The notes beneath the pieces are model-generated. The model saw only the letters and a list, made by a program, of their open reading frames with translations. It searched no databases and was not told the origin of the DNA. Below, piece after piece: positions 27,292-35,666 of a stretch of DNA of 64,000 bases; within the stretch, counting starts at the first letter, position 1; each line of letters opens with the position of its first letter. The position numbers and the translations under genes are program-made. The stretch is from Crenobacter cavernae. GTDB lineage: Bacteria; Pseudomonadota; Gammaproteobacteria; Burkholderiales; Chromobacteriaceae. The DNA is taken from positions 625,001 through 689,000 of the forward strand of contig NZ_CP031337.1 of assembly GCF_003355495.1 (NCBI RefSeq), written 5' to 3'.

Positions 27292-28240
27292 AGGCTTCCC
27301 CTTTCGGCCTCGAGTCGAGGATGCTGATCGTGCGGCGCAGCGCCTCGGCCGACGTTTCTCCGTCGGTCGCCGGCTCGCGGAATTCTTCCTTGTCGAACGC
27401 GGTGTCGCCGCCGGCCTCGGGCACGGCGCCGGTCTTCAGGTTCACGAAGTCGAACGCGCGCGGGTCGGCCAGGTGCGACGGCACGACGTTCTGCACCGCG
27501 CGGAACATCGACTCGACGCGGCCCGGGAAGCGCTTGTCCCAGTCGTTGACCATGTCCTTGACCACCTGGCGCTGCAGGTTGGGCTGCGAGCCGCACAGGT
27601 TGCACGGGATGATGGGGAAAGCCTTGACCTTGGCGTAGCGCTCGAGATCCTTCTCGCGGCAGTAGGCGAGCGGGCGGATCACCATATGCTTGCCATCGTC
27701 GGACACCAGCTTGGGCGGCATCGCCTTCAGCTTGCCGCCGAAGAACATGTTCAGGAACAGCGTGTGCAGGATGTCGTCGCGATGGTGGCCGAGCGCGATC
27801 TTGGTCGCGCCGAGCTCGTCGGCGACCCTATAGAGTATCCCCCGGCGCAGCCGCGAACAGAGGCCGCAGGTCGTCTTCCCCTCGGGGACGACACGCTTGA
27901 CGATGGAATAGGTGTCTTCCTCGACGATGCGGTACTCGACGCCGACGGACGCCAGATACTCGGGCAGCACGTGCTCGGGAAAGCCCGGCTGCTTCTGGTC
28001 GAGGTTGACCGCGACGATGGAGAAGTCGATCGGCGCCGACTTCTGCAGGCCCAGCAGGATGTCGAGCATCGCGTAGCTGTCCTTGCCGCCGGACAGGCAG
28101 ACCATCACGCGGTCGCCTTGCTCGATCATGTTGAAGTCGTTGATGGCGTCGCCGACGTGGTGCCGGAGGCGCTTGGCAAGCTTGCTGGCCTCGAACTCGG
28201 CCTTCTTGGCCTTGTCGTCGATGAGAGCCGTATCGGACAT
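27281..28240 (-). CDS. ttcA: TtcA, tRNA 2-thiocytidine synthetase
   Basis: A 319-residue PP-loop ATPase that thiolates cytidine 32 of certain tRNAs. The SGGKDS loop (residues about 50-55) binds ATP, and two CxxC pairs (CGLCSRLRRG and CNLCGSQPNLQR) bind the iron-sulfur cluster needed for sulfur transfer. GHHRDDILHTLFLNMFFGGKLKAMPPK is the family-specific block. Length is as usual. The following gene overlaps it. Confidence 0.95.
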   Translation of the reverse strand: MSDTALIDDKAKKAEFEASKLAKRLRHHVGDAINDFNMIEQGDRVMVCLSGGKDSYAMLDILLGLQKSAPIDFSIVAVNLDQKQPGFPEHVLPEYLASVGVEYRIVEEDTYSIVKRVVPEGKTTCGLCSRLRRGILYRVADELGATKIALGHHRDDILHTLFLNMFFGGKLKAMPPKLVSDDGKHMVIRPLAYCREKDLERYAKVKAFPIIPCNLCGSQPNLQRQVVKDMVNDWDKRFPGRVESMFRAVQNVVPSHLADPRAFDFVNLKTGAVPEAGGDTAFDKEEFREPATDGETSAEALRRTISILDSRPKGEACGG

Positions 28241-28294
28241 GGAAAGCTACCGCTAAGAAACTGAAAAACAGGCGATTTTAGCGGATTTTCACCG

Positions 28295-29035
28295 TCACAG
28301 CACCACGCTTCTGCCGCCGTCGACCGCCAGCACCTGGCCGGTGACGTAGCTCGCGTCGAACAGCAGGAATTGCACCGCGCGCGCGATGTCGTCGGGCTGG
28401 CCGATGCGCGCGAGCGGAATCGACGCCTCGATCGCGGCGCGCCTGGCCGCGTCGAAGAACGCGTCATCCTCGGGCCAGATATTGCTGCCGGGCGCGACGC
28501 CGTTGACCCTCACTTCGGGCGCCAATTCGAGCGCGAGGCTGCGGATCAACTGCGCGTGCCCCGCCTTGGCGAGGTTGTAGACCACGTGTGACTTCATCGG
28601 CCGCTCGGCGTGGATGTCGACGATGCCGACGATGGCGCCGCCGCTCTGCTTCAGATACGGCGCGGCCGCCTGCGCGAGAAACAGCGGCGCCTTCAGGTTG
28701 GAGCCGATCAGGTCTTGCCACGCGGCCTCGTCGATCGCGCCGACCTCGGTCGGGAAGAAGCTCGACGCGTTGTTCACCAGGCCGTCGAGCCGGCCGAAGG
28801 CGGTGATCGCGACGTCGACGAGCTCGGCCAAGCTGTCTGTCTTCAGCAGGTCGGACTGCACCAGCAAAACCGACCCCGGCCGCGCGGCGTTAAGCTCCGC
28901 GGCGAGCGCCTCGGCGTCGGCGCGCGACGCGCGATACTGCAGCACCAGCCGGCAACCGGCCGCGTGCAGACGTCGGGCGATCCCCGCCCCGATCCGGCGC
29001 GCCGCGCCGGTCACCAGCACCACCTTGTCGTGCAT
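28295..29035 (-). CDS. SDR-family pteridine reductase-like protein
   Basis: A 246-residue short-chain reductase. TGAARRIGAGIARRLH shows the TGxxxRxG cofactor motif seen in pteridine reductases (arginine in place of the usual glycine). The active site has D in VGIVDIHAERPMKSHVVYNLAK where most SDRs have serine, also a PTR1/FolM trait, with YxxxK intact. It probably reduces dihydromonapterin or dihydrofolate with NADPH. The start at 29035 is the second in-frame methionine; the first, at 29050, has no better ribosome-binding site. Confidence 0.82.
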   Translation of the reverse strand: MHDKVVLVTGAARRIGAGIARRLHAAGCRLVLQYRASRADAEALAAELNAARPGSVLLVQSDLLKTDSLAELVDVAITAFGRLDGLVNNASSFFPTEVGAIDEAAWQDLIGSNLKAPLFLAQAAAPYLKQSGGAIVGIVDIHAERPMKSHVVYNLAKAGHAQLIRSLALELAPEVRVNGVAPGSNIWPEDDAFFDAARRAAIEASIPLARIGQPDDIARAVQFLLFDASYVTGQVLAVDGGRSVVL

Positions 29036-29077
29036 CCCCCCCCCTGTCATTGCAGAAGCTCGGCCAACCTCGTGTCC

Positions 29078-29605
29078 TTACGCTCCGCAGCCTGAGAGAG
29101 CGCGCTTGAGCGGGGCGCTGTCGCCCGGCAGGTCGAAGCGCGCCTCGAGCGGCGACGCACGGCCCTTGGCCGGCTTCAGCCGGAACTGCAGCTGGCGCAC
29201 GTCGACGAGCGCGGCGGCCTCGCGAGCCGGCAGCGCGAAGCTGAGGCCGAACACGCCGGATTCTGCCCAGGCACCGCTGACCTTGGCCGGCAAGAAACGC
29301 GCGCGGCCGACCGCGTAACTCGCGAGGCGGCCTTTCTCGCCGGCGCCACCCGGGCCTTCGAACGGCGCGAGGTCGAAACCCTTAGGCTTGCCGAGCAGCC
29401 GCACCGACGTCCACGCCGGCGGCGCATCGCGCCGGCAGCTAAGCGCCAGCTCGGCCGGCACGCTGTGGCGACCGAACGAGACCGTGCCCTTCACTCGCGC
29501 CTCGATCAGAGGATTGTCGGCAACAGGCTCGGCCAACTGCCACGACGCCGCGTTTACAACGCCGCTCAACAGCGCCAGACCCAGCGCCCAGACTCCGTTC
29601 CGCAT
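29078..29605 (-). CDS. Exported protein of unknown function
   Basis: A 175-residue protein with a signal peptide (MRNGVWALGLALLSGVVNA). The mature part is rich in beta strands and resembles no family that I can name. It is transcribed toward the SDR gene, with a 42-base spacer carrying one copy of the dispersed word, and divergently from the methyltransferase gene. Confidence 0.68.
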   Translation of the reverse strand: MRNGVWALGLALLSGVVNAASWQLAEPVADNPLIEARVKGTVSFGRHSVPAELALSCRRDAPPAWTSVRLLGKPKGFDLAPFEGPGGAGEKGRLASYAVGRARFLPAKVSGAWAESGVFGLSFALPAREAAALVDVRQLQFRLKPAKGRASPLEARFDLPGDSAPLKRALSGCGA

Positions 29606-29665
29606 GCCCTGCCTCCCGTCTTCCGTTACCGGGCGATTTCGCCCACAATGCCAGCCAGATTGTAC

Positions 29666-30820
29666 ATGAAGCCCGCCATGACCACCCTGCCCGCCCCCGC
29701 GCCCGAGGCGCTCGCCGTAAGCACGACCCTGGCGCAAAAAATCGCCGACGAGATCGCCGCCACCGGCGACTGGATCCCGTTCTCGCACTATATGGAGCGC
29801 GCGCTGTACGCGCCGGGCCTTGGCTACTACGCGGCCGGCAGCCGCAAGTTCGGCACGGCGGGCGACTTCGTCACCGCGCCCGAGCTGTCGCCGTTCTTCG
29901 CCGCGTGCCTGGCGCGCCAGTTGGCCGAGCTGTTGCCGCAGACGAGCGGCGTGATCTATGAATTCGGCGCCGGTACCGGGCGGCTGGCCGCCGACCTGTT
30001 GGCCGAGCTCGACACGCTCGGCGTGACGCCTGCCGCCTACCGCATCGTCGACCTGTCGCCCGACCTGATCGAGCGCCAGCGCGAGACCTTGGCCGAGCAT
30101 CTATCCAAAGTGGAATGGTTGGCCGAGCTGCCGGCCGAAATCGACGGTGTCGTGATCGGCAACGAAGTGCTCGACGCGATGCCGTGCGAACTCGTCCACT
30201 GGACCGAGACCGGCGCGCTGCAGCGCGGCGTCGTTGTCGAAAACGGCGCCTTCGCCTTCGAGGACCGGCCGATTACGGACAAAAGGTTGGCCGAGCTTGC
30301 CAAGCGTTACGATAACGGCCTGCCCGGTTACGTCAGCGAGATCTCGCTCGCCAACCGCGGCTTCGTACGCGAGCTGGCCGGCCGTCTGACGCGCGGCGCG
30401 ATCCTCTTCGTCGACTACGGCTTCTCCGAACGCGAGTACTACCTGCCCGAGCGCCGCATGGGCACGCTGATCGGCCACTATCGCCACCACACCGTGCACG
30501 ACCCGTTCTACCTGCCCGGGCTGATGGACCTGACCTGCCACGTCGACTTCACCGCCGTCGCCGAGACCGGCATCGGCGCCGGACTCGACCTGATCGGCTA
30601 CCTGAACCAGGCGCAGTTCCTCGTCAACTGCGGGCTGTCCGAACTCTTGCCCCGGCTCGACGCCTCCGACACCGTGCCGTATGCGAAAGCGGTGTCCGCG
30701 GTGCAGAAACTCGTGTCGCCGGCCGAGATGGGCGAACTCTTCAAGGTGATCGGCTTCGGCCGCGGCGTCTCGATCGACTGGCTCGGCTTCACCGACGGCG
30801 ACCGCTGCCACACGCTGTAA
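29666..30820 (+). CDS. SAM-dependent methyltransferase, MidA/NDUFAF7 family
   Basis: A 384-residue protein of the DUF185 family; its mitochondrial relative methylates an arginine in complex I. The start at 29666 or 29678 is followed by a family-like helix (ALAVSTTLAQKIADEIAATGDWIPFSHYMERALYAPGLGYY). The SAM loop is YEFGAGTGRLAADLLAEL. Family blocks NEVLDAMPCELVHW and GRLTRGAILFVDYGF follow. The bacterial substrate is unknown. Five copies of the dispersed word fall in this gene, all in the LAE frame (TTG codon), although leucine is normally CTG in this region. Confidence 0.88.
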   Translation: MKPAMTTLPAPAPEALAVSTTLAQKIADEIAATGDWIPFSHYMERALYAPGLGYYAAGSRKFGTAGDFVTAPELSPFFAACLARQLAELLPQTSGVIYEFGAGTGRLAADLLAELDTLGVTPAAYRIVDLSPDLIERQRETLAEHLSKVEWLAELPAEIDGVVIGNEVLDAMPCELVHWTETGALQRGVVVENGAFAFEDRPITDKRLAELAKRYDNGLPGYVSEISLANRGFVRELAGRLTRGAILFVDYGFSEREYYLPERRMGTLIGHYRHHTVHDPFYLPGLMDLTCHVDFTAVAETGIGAGLDLIGYLNQAQFLVNCGLSELLPRLDASDTVPYAKAVSAVQKLVSPAEMGELFKVIGFGRGVSIDWLGFTDGDRCHTL

Positions 30821-30871
30821 AACGTTTGTCATGGAAATTCGTGGCGCGCGGCAAAAATTGCGCAAGCCCGC

Positions 30872-30900
30872 TTGACAGTGGAAAAACGCCTGCGTATAGT
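30872..30900 (+). promoter_or_regulatory. Sigma-70 promoter of the tRNA-Met gene
   Basis: A perfect TTGACA box at 30872-30877 and TATAGT at 30895-30900 separated by 17 bases. Transcription would begin near 30907, about 30 bases before the mature tRNA. Confidence 0.85.
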
Positions 30901-30936
30901 TCGCTCCACTTCGACGCCGCAAGGCAAGAAGACGTG

Positions 30937-31013
<77 letters not shown>

Positions 31014-31025
31014 CCCACATTGAAG

Positions 31026-31055
31026 AACCCAGCTGCTTAGGCGGCTGGGTTTTTC
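31026..31055 (+). terminator. Terminator downstream of tRNA-Met
   Basis: Hairpin arms ACCCAGC and GCTGGGT followed by TTTTT. It lies inside the integrated element, so the element supplies a terminator for the tRNA. Confidence 0.75.
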
Positions 31056-31178
31056 GCTTTCAAGCCCTTGAAAATCAAGGACTTAGCTGCAAACCCGGTC
31101 GCCCCGACACGCCCCAGACTGCTACATTGCACTGCTACAAGGTGCCGTGGCAGACTGCAATCCCACCGGGAGCGCCAC

Positions 31179-32774
31179 ATGCACACCTATCTGTTCCGCC
31201 GCGAGCAAAGCCAGAACTACTATTTCCGTCGCGCCGTGCCCCCGCATCTGCGCCAGTCCATCGGCAAACGCGAAATCCTCGTCTCGCTGCGCACCAGCGA
31301 CCGCCTCACCGCCGAACGGCTGGTCCGTCAGCACGCCGTCGACACCGACGCGCTGTTCGAGATGCACGAGCGCCAGCTCAGCGATGCACAGAACACCTTT
31401 CCCTACGGGCCCGACGAACCGACCCTCGCGCTGCAGCCGAGCATGATCCCCACCCTGGTGGAGCGCTATCGGGCGGAGGTCATCAATACCCAGCTGGCCA
31501 CCCCACCGACCAAGCATGAGCTGGCAGAACTGCGAACCTGGTATCGCGAACTGGAGGCGCGACTGACCGACGACGCCGTCGTCGGCGACACATCCTTTAT
31601 CGAAGAGACGGGGACGTTCCACCTGGAGGCCGAGGGCATCGATCCGGAGCTCAGCGACCCGGCGACCGTGAACCTGTATCTGCAGCGACTGCTGTACGCC
31701 GACCTGCAGGCCATCCGCCTGCAGCTCGCCAAGCTGAACGGCGACGACGTCAAGAAGCAAGCCATGCCGCCCCACCCGCTCAACGCCGACCACTGGGACG
31801 CCATGCTGGAGTGCTGGCAAGCGGAACGCGCCCCAAGCGCCAAGACCTGGCACGAGGCGTGCAGTCTGGTCGAGCGTTTCAAAGCCTACGCCGGCGACAT
31901 CTCGCCGCTCGATATCACGGCCGAAATCGCCGAGGGGTTCCGCGACAGCCTGCTCGACCACGGCCTGAGCCGTTCCCGCGTGCACACGATTTTTGCGCTG
32001 CTGCGCGCCGTGGTGAATACCGCCATCGAAATGAAGGCCTGCAGCCTGACCGAGAACCCGTTTGCGCAGGTCAAGGTCAACGTGCCGGACCATGAAGCGG
32101 ACGAGGCACAGCGCCAGCCGTTCGAGCTCGAACAGCTGCGCGCACTGTTCCGCAGCCCGGTCTACCGCGACGGAGCCCGCCCCGCCAAGGGCGGCCGCGA
32201 CGCGGCGTTCTGGCCCCCCCTGCTGGGGCTGTACACCGGCGCGCGCCTGGAAGAGCTGGGCCAGCTGCACCTCGACGACGTCCAGCAGCACGAAGGGCAG
32301 TGGTTCCTGCGCATCCGCGCCCTCCAGCCGAGCCAGAAGCTGAAAACCTCGACCTCCGCGCGCACGGTGCTCGTGCACGAGGAGCTGCTGAATATCGGCT
32401 TTATCAACTACGTCGCGGGGCTGCGCGAACAGGGCGAAGAGCGGCTGTTCCCGGCCCTCACCCCGGACAAATACGACAAATACACGAAGACCTTCTCCAC
32501 CTGGTTCAACGAGTACCTGGACGCACACGTGGTGGACGACCGCCGCTACACCTACCACTCGTTCCGCCACGCCTTCGAGGAGTACGCGGGCTGGTCGGGG
32601 CTGACCCACTACCAGGTGGACGGCATCCTCGGCCACGCCCCCACCGGCATGGCGAAAATCTACGGGAAGAAACAAGGCGGTCGCCGCCGCTTCGAGCCCA
32701 GGGTGCTGGCCGACGGCATGCAAAAATTCCGCGTCGAGGGACTGGACCTGAGCCACCTGCACTGCACCTATTGA
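31179..32774 (+). CDS. Tyrosine recombinase (integrase) of the tRNA-Met element
   Basis: A 531-residue integrase. The start at 31179 (MHTYLFRREQSQNYYFRRAVP) begins the DUF6538-like N-terminal domain (residues 1-60, RRAVPPHLRQSIGKREILVSLRTSDR). A core-binding helical domain lies at about 225-320. The catalytic domain shows the first arginine in LYTGARLEELGQL, HSFRHAFEE (HxxR) and LGHAPTGMAKIYGKK with the tyrosine. It would cut and rejoin at the tRNA repeat. The gene starts 166 bases from the tRNA. Confidence 0.92.
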   Translation: MHTYLFRREQSQNYYFRRAVPPHLRQSIGKREILVSLRTSDRLTAERLVRQHAVDTDALFEMHERQLSDAQNTFPYGPDEPTLALQPSMIPTLVERYRAEVINTQLATPPTKHELAELRTWYRELEARLTDDAVVGDTSFIEETGTFHLEAEGIDPELSDPATVNLYLQRLLYADLQAIRLQLAKLNGDDVKKQAMPPHPLNADHWDAMLECWQAERAPSAKTWHEACSLVERFKAYAGDISPLDITAEIAEGFRDSLLDHGLSRSRVHTIFALLRAVVNTAIEMKACSLTENPFAQVKVNVPDHEADEAQRQPFELEQLRALFRSPVYRDGARPAKGGRDAAFWPPLLGLYTGARLEELGQLHLDDVQQHEGQWFLRIRALQPSQKLKTSTSARTVLVHEELLNIGFINYVAGLREQGEERLFPALTPDKYDKYTKTFSTWFNEYLDAHVVDDRRYTYHSFRHAFEEYAGWSGLTHYQVDGILGHAPTGMAKIYGKKQGGRRRFEPRVLADGMQKFRVEGLDLSHLHCTY

Positions 32775-32932
32775 CCCCTCAGGCTAGCCGGCGAGGGCCA
32801 CCGCCCTCCCCCCCCACACACACACCAAGCCCCTCCTTGCCCAATGCCCCCTTCCCCGTCAATGCGCCGGTTGACACCGAAGCGTACACGATTTAGTTTC
32901 ATATCGTAACGTAACATAACAAAGAGAAATCG

Positions 32933-33697
32933 ATGCCACGCGCCCCCAAGATCAGCCAGCAGCAGGTCGATACCGTCGCCGCCGAGATGCAGGCGATCGG
33001 TGAAGCGCCGACCGTCCGCGCCGTGCGGAGCGCCCTCGGTGCCGGCAGCAACCACACGGTGGCCAAGCTGCTAAACGATTGGAAGTCCAGGAACGCTCAG
33101 GCGCACCAGGAGGCGAGCGAGCTTCCCGCCGGGGTCAGACAGGCACTGGGGGATTGGGTTGCGCAAGCCATCGCCACGGCCACCGCCGCACTGAGGACTG
33201 AGCTCGCGACGACGCAACAGGACAACAGCGACGTCATCGCCGAGTCAGAGCGACTCGCCGTCGAGCTGGATGAACAGACCCAGGGACTGAATAGGCTGGC
33301 GACCGAAAAAGCGGAGTTGCTCGGCCGGTTGTCGCAACTCGAGACCGAGCTGGAACTGGCCCGCAAAGCGGTCATGACACAGCAGCAGGCGGCCGAGGCC
33401 GCCCGCAGCGAAAGCACCACGCTGCGGCTCAGACTGGAAGCGTTGTCGCGTCTGGAAAACGAAGTCGAGCGACGGCGGAAAGGACTGGAGGAGGAACGCG
33501 CTCGTCGCATTGCCGCAGAACAAGCGGTCGCTGTCGGCAGCGCACGACTGGACGCGACCGAAGCACAAGTGGTTAACCTGCAACGCCGCTTGACCGAAGC
33601 CGAGAATGAAGCCAAACAGGCGACGCGGGAAGCCCACGAAATGCGCGGGCAGCTGCAGATATTGCAAGGGATGCGGGGCACTAGAGCCCAACCTTAA
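32933..33697 (+). CDS. KfrA-like DNA-binding coiled-coil protein
   Basis: A 254-residue protein. Residues 1-60 (QQQVDTVAAEMQAIGEAPTVRAVRSALGAGSNHTVAKLLNDWKS) form the KfrA N-terminal helix-turn-helix domain; residues 75-245 are an almost unbroken coiled coil rich in E, A, Q and R. KfrA on plasmids binds its own promoter and forms filaments thought to aid partitioning. In an integrative element it may regulate itself or tether the DNA. The upstream 100 bases are AT-rich with a repeated CGTAAC/GTAAC string that could be its operator. Confidence 0.85.
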   Translation: MPRAPKISQQQVDTVAAEMQAIGEAPTVRAVRSALGAGSNHTVAKLLNDWKSRNAQAHQEASELPAGVRQALGDWVAQAIATATAALRTELATTQQDNSDVIAESERLAVELDEQTQGLNRLATEKAELLGRLSQLETELELARKAVMTQQQAAEAARSESTTLRLRLEALSRLENEVERRRKGLEEERARRIAAEQAVAVGSARLDATEAQVVNLQRRLTEAENEAKQATREAHEMRGQLQILQGMRGTRAQP

Positions 33698-33749
33698 AGG
33701 CCGCTAACAAAACCTCCTTGATGCCGATCGCGTGAAGCCCCATCTGGTC

Positions 33750-34125
33750 GGCATGTAGCGAAGTGTCATCAGCCAGAAGCTGTGGAAATCGTTGCAACCG
33801 CTGTTGCCAACCGTGCCCCGTTCACGACGGGGCGGGTGCCCTCGCCTCTATGACCGGGTGGCCCTCAATGGCATCCTGTGCGTCCTCACAACCGGCATCC
33901 CGTGGGAGAAGCTACCGCAGAAACTTGGGTTTGGTAGCGGCACCTGCGCGAGGGGCAGGACCAAGAGGGTTGGAACCGTCTGTACCCAGCGGTGTTGACG
34001 CATCTGCATCAACCCAACCAGATCAACGGGATCGCGGCAGCATCAATACGGCGAGAGTTGCCAGGCCAAGGAACTAGAAAACAGCCCCAACCCCACCGAC
34101 CAGTGCTAGCTTGGCAACAAGAGGT
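33750..34125 (+). pseudogene. Remnant of an IS5-family transposase
   Basis: Frame-broken pieces match an IS5-type (DUF4096) transposase: QPLLPTVPRSRRGGCPRLYDRVALNGILCVLTTGIPWEKLPQKLGFGSG in one frame from about 33792, then a frameshift at about 33945, then SINTARVARPR and KTAPTPPT-like fragments up to about 34125. The C-terminal half with the DDE residues is missing. It is a decayed insertion. Confidence 0.75.
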
Positions 34126-34489
34126 GCAAAAAATCGGCGACCGGATGCGAAATAGCATTCCAACTGCGCACTTAATTGCATTTTCACTGCGCACCCATGA
34201 CCATTCACACTGCACACTTGTAACATCTACTTGCGAACTGGACTCCCGCAAGGGGCAGACCGATGGGCTGCAGTCGGCCAGAAGCGGACTTCCAACCGCA
34301 ATCCACGCCTCGACGGATGTGACGTGTTTTGTATATGATTAATGAAAATTGAAGGCTGTGAAGCTAGGCAGGGCAAGGCTTGGCAGCGACCAGAGCGTCA
34401 GTGATGCGATATTTAGGCCTCACTTTGTTACTGGTTTAGGGATCACATCGTCACTGGGGTAGACCTCAGTGGTGAAGGTTAATTAATAG
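34126..34489. other. Non-coding stretch with periodic TGCGCA-type repeats
   Basis: About 360 bases without a gene. ACTGCGCAC-type boxes lie at about 34163, 34186 and 34208, spaced 22-23 bases, like subterminal transposase-binding repeats at the end of an IS21-type element. Further right, TCACTTTGTTACTGG and TCACATCGTCACTGG at about 34421 and 34442 form a second repeat. The stretch ends at the cassette insertion point (GTTAGGG at 34489). Confidence 0.5.
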
Positions 34490-34997
34490 TTAGGGTGCCA
34501 TAAATTCACGCGCCTTTGGTGCTTAGAATTCAACTGGGATTTATATGATATTACGATGCAAGATTGAGCCACATAGTGAAAAACTAGCACTAGAAGCAAT
34601 TGAATGGCTGCATTCAATTGGAGCAACTTACGTAGATTCAATTGAAGAGCTAATAAAATTACGCCCTGTTGAAGTTCAATTAAAAGTTGTGCCAGAGGTA
34701 TTGGCGTTTTTTGGTAAATTAGTAGACGCAATTTCAATTTCATCCATAAATGAAAGAGGGATTGCATTTTATCTTACCAATATCCCTCTCCTGGCGGGAA
34801 TCCCAGAGGAGCGGCAGCGAGTTACCTCAGAAGCGTCAGACGGTGATATATTCTGTCCAATGAATAATGTTGTGGCTGTGAACTTTTTTGGCAGTGTGTC
34901 TCGCAAAAAACAAGCATCCTAACATTGCGTTGAAGGCGCGCCCTAAAGGGCGCTGGGACGTTCCGCGCGTGGCGCGAAACACCCCTTAACTTGGGCG
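34490..34997 (+). mobile_element. Solitary integron gene cassette
   Basis: Boundaries follow integron rules: GTTAGGG at 34489-34495 and GTTACCC at 34997-35003, each cut after the G. When joined as a circle the cassette's own right core would be GTTAGGG, which pairs in six of seven positions with its R'' box TCCTAAC, exactly as expected. One AT-rich gene fills it. No integron integrase or second cassette is seen, so it may have been placed at a secondary site. Confidence 0.78.
34545..34922 (+). CDS. Integron cassette protein of unknown function
   Basis: A 125-residue protein in markedly AT-rich DNA compared with its surroundings, a common trait of cassette genes. It looks like a small soluble alpha/beta protein (IEWLHSIGATYVDSIEELIKLRPVEVQLKVVPEVLAFFGKLVDAISISSIN). 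No family is recognised. Its stop codon lies within the R'' box of attC, as in many cassettes. It has no clear promoter and would depend on outside transcription. Confidence 0.75.
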   Translation: MILRCKIEPHSEKLALEAIEWLHSIGATYVDSIEELIKLRPVEVQLKVVPEVLAFFGKLVDAISISSINERGIAFYLTNIPLLAGIPEERQRVTSEASDGDIFCPMNNVVAVNFFGSVSRKKQAS

Positions 34998-35003
34998 TTA
35001 CCC
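34917..35003 (+). other. attC recombination site (59-base element)
   Basis: R'' TCCTAAC (34917-34923), five-base spacer, L'' GTTGAAG (34929-34935), a GC-rich imperfect palindrome, L' CTTAAC (34985-34990), six-base spacer and R' GTTACCC (34997-35003). L'' and L' pair with one unpaired G in L'', the extrahelical base that sets strand choice for IntI. Length is 87 bases. Confidence 0.82.
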
Positions 35004-35399
35004 CACGAATAACCGCTTAGGGTCGATCTGAGCCATTCATGGTCAGGTGCGCAAGTAGGTGCACTTGAGTGTGCAGTCGGTTTGCAATCAGATGAGCAAG
35101 TCTGTGCAATTATGCAACCGGAGTGATGCGTTGTTGGCGCTGAGCAATAACCGCCATTTCAACTCATACAAACAGCATTAATGCTACTTGGGACAGGTGG
35201 TGAACGGAGAGTTCATCAAGGGTGCCCGGAAGGCACTTGCCTTGCCATTGACGGGCTCGGAGTGAGCATACGCTACCCTCGGCTCTGGGGTCTTCCCAGC
35301 CCCGCGAGGATCAAACGCGGCCGTTTGTGGGGCTTGGGGCAACGCCCCAAGGTTTTCGGCTAAACTTCATACGTGCTCTAGCTGTGGCAAGGTAAAGCA
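35004..35399. other. Non-coding stretch with TGCGCA-like repeats
   Basis: About 400 bases with no supported gene. From 35045 to 35120 short boxes such as GTGCGCAAG, GTGCACTTG, GTGTGCAGT, TTGCAATCA, GAGCAAGTC and GTGCAATTA recur every 10-12 bases, resembling in inverse sense the boxes near 34.2 kb. A strong hairpin follows at 35333. Confidence 0.45.
35333..35357 (+). terminator. Hairpin, likely terminator
   Basis: A perfect eight-base stem CTTGGGGC / GCCCCAAG with loop AAC and a GTTTTC tail. It could end transcription entering from the cassette. Confidence 0.6.
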
Positions 35400-35579
35400 A
35401 TGCCTAAGAGGAAAATCAATTTAACGTGCCCCATACCTCTAACAGAAGAGGAGCTTGAATGGCTAAACGCAACGCCTGTTGGAATGGAGTGGGGAAGTGA
35501 GGATTGGGACAAGGAGTTCAACCAAAGTTCAACACCTTTGTCATCAGACGATGATTCAAAGTCACACAACGACAACTAA
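35400..35579 (+). CDS. Possible 59-residue acidic protein
   Basis: A short frame starting MPKRKINLTCPIPLTEEE and ending SSDDDSKSHNDN. It has AAGGT upstream at a fair distance, low GC, and amino-acid use that looks natural rather than like a shadow: basic start, acidic middle, polar tail. It lies just before the right attachment repeat. No family is recognised. Confidence 0.45.
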   Translation: MPKRKINLTCPIPLTEEELEWLNATPVGMEWGSEDWDKEFNQSSTPLSSDDDSKSHNDN

Positions 35580-35628
35580 CCTTTTGTAAAGTAAAGCATA
35601 GTTGCATATAGTTGAGCTTCTCACTGGC

Positions 35629-35666
35629 ATCATAATCCCCAGGTCCGGGGTTCGAGTCCCTGATTC
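35629..35666 (+). repeat. attR, copy of the tRNA-Met 3' half
   Basis: Copy of 30969-31006 with one mismatch. It has no acceptor stem 3' strand or D arm, so it is not a second tRNA gene. The truncated RhuM/Fic gene begins directly at its right edge. Confidence 0.88.

Larger units (their letters stand above)
1436..30295. repeat. Dispersed uptake-signal-like word TTGGCCGAG, 34 copies
   Basis: The 9-mer (either strand) starts at 1440, 2510, 4520, 5508, 6232, 7260, 8389, 9775, 12053, 13952, 14274, 15273, 16424, 16600, 17658, 19167, 19220, 19812, 20232, 21777, 22303, 23551, 23814, 23857, 24669, 25466, 28823, 29059, 29528, 29921, 29999, 30089, 30119 and 30287. Fifteen read TTGGCCGAG on the plus strand and nineteen on the minus. 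The 14-mer AAGGTTGGCCGAGC is exact at 1440, 4520, 6232, 14274, 15273, 16600, 21777, 24669 and 30287. Six copies are intergenic. Coding copies use different frames (LAE, SAN, VGRA, RPT), so protein sequence does not explain them. Base composition predicts about 0.4 copies in this span. After 30.3 kb I found only one (36733). Confidence 0.85.

Noticed and set aside
1436..30295. The dispersed word as a Chi or KOPS signal
   Set aside because: Copies are nearly balanced between strands, whereas those signals are strand-biased. A whole-genome plot could overturn this.
35629..35666. A second tRNA-Met gene
   Set aside because: Only the anticodon-to-T-arm part is present, with a mismatch; no acceptor or D arm. 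It is the att repeat.
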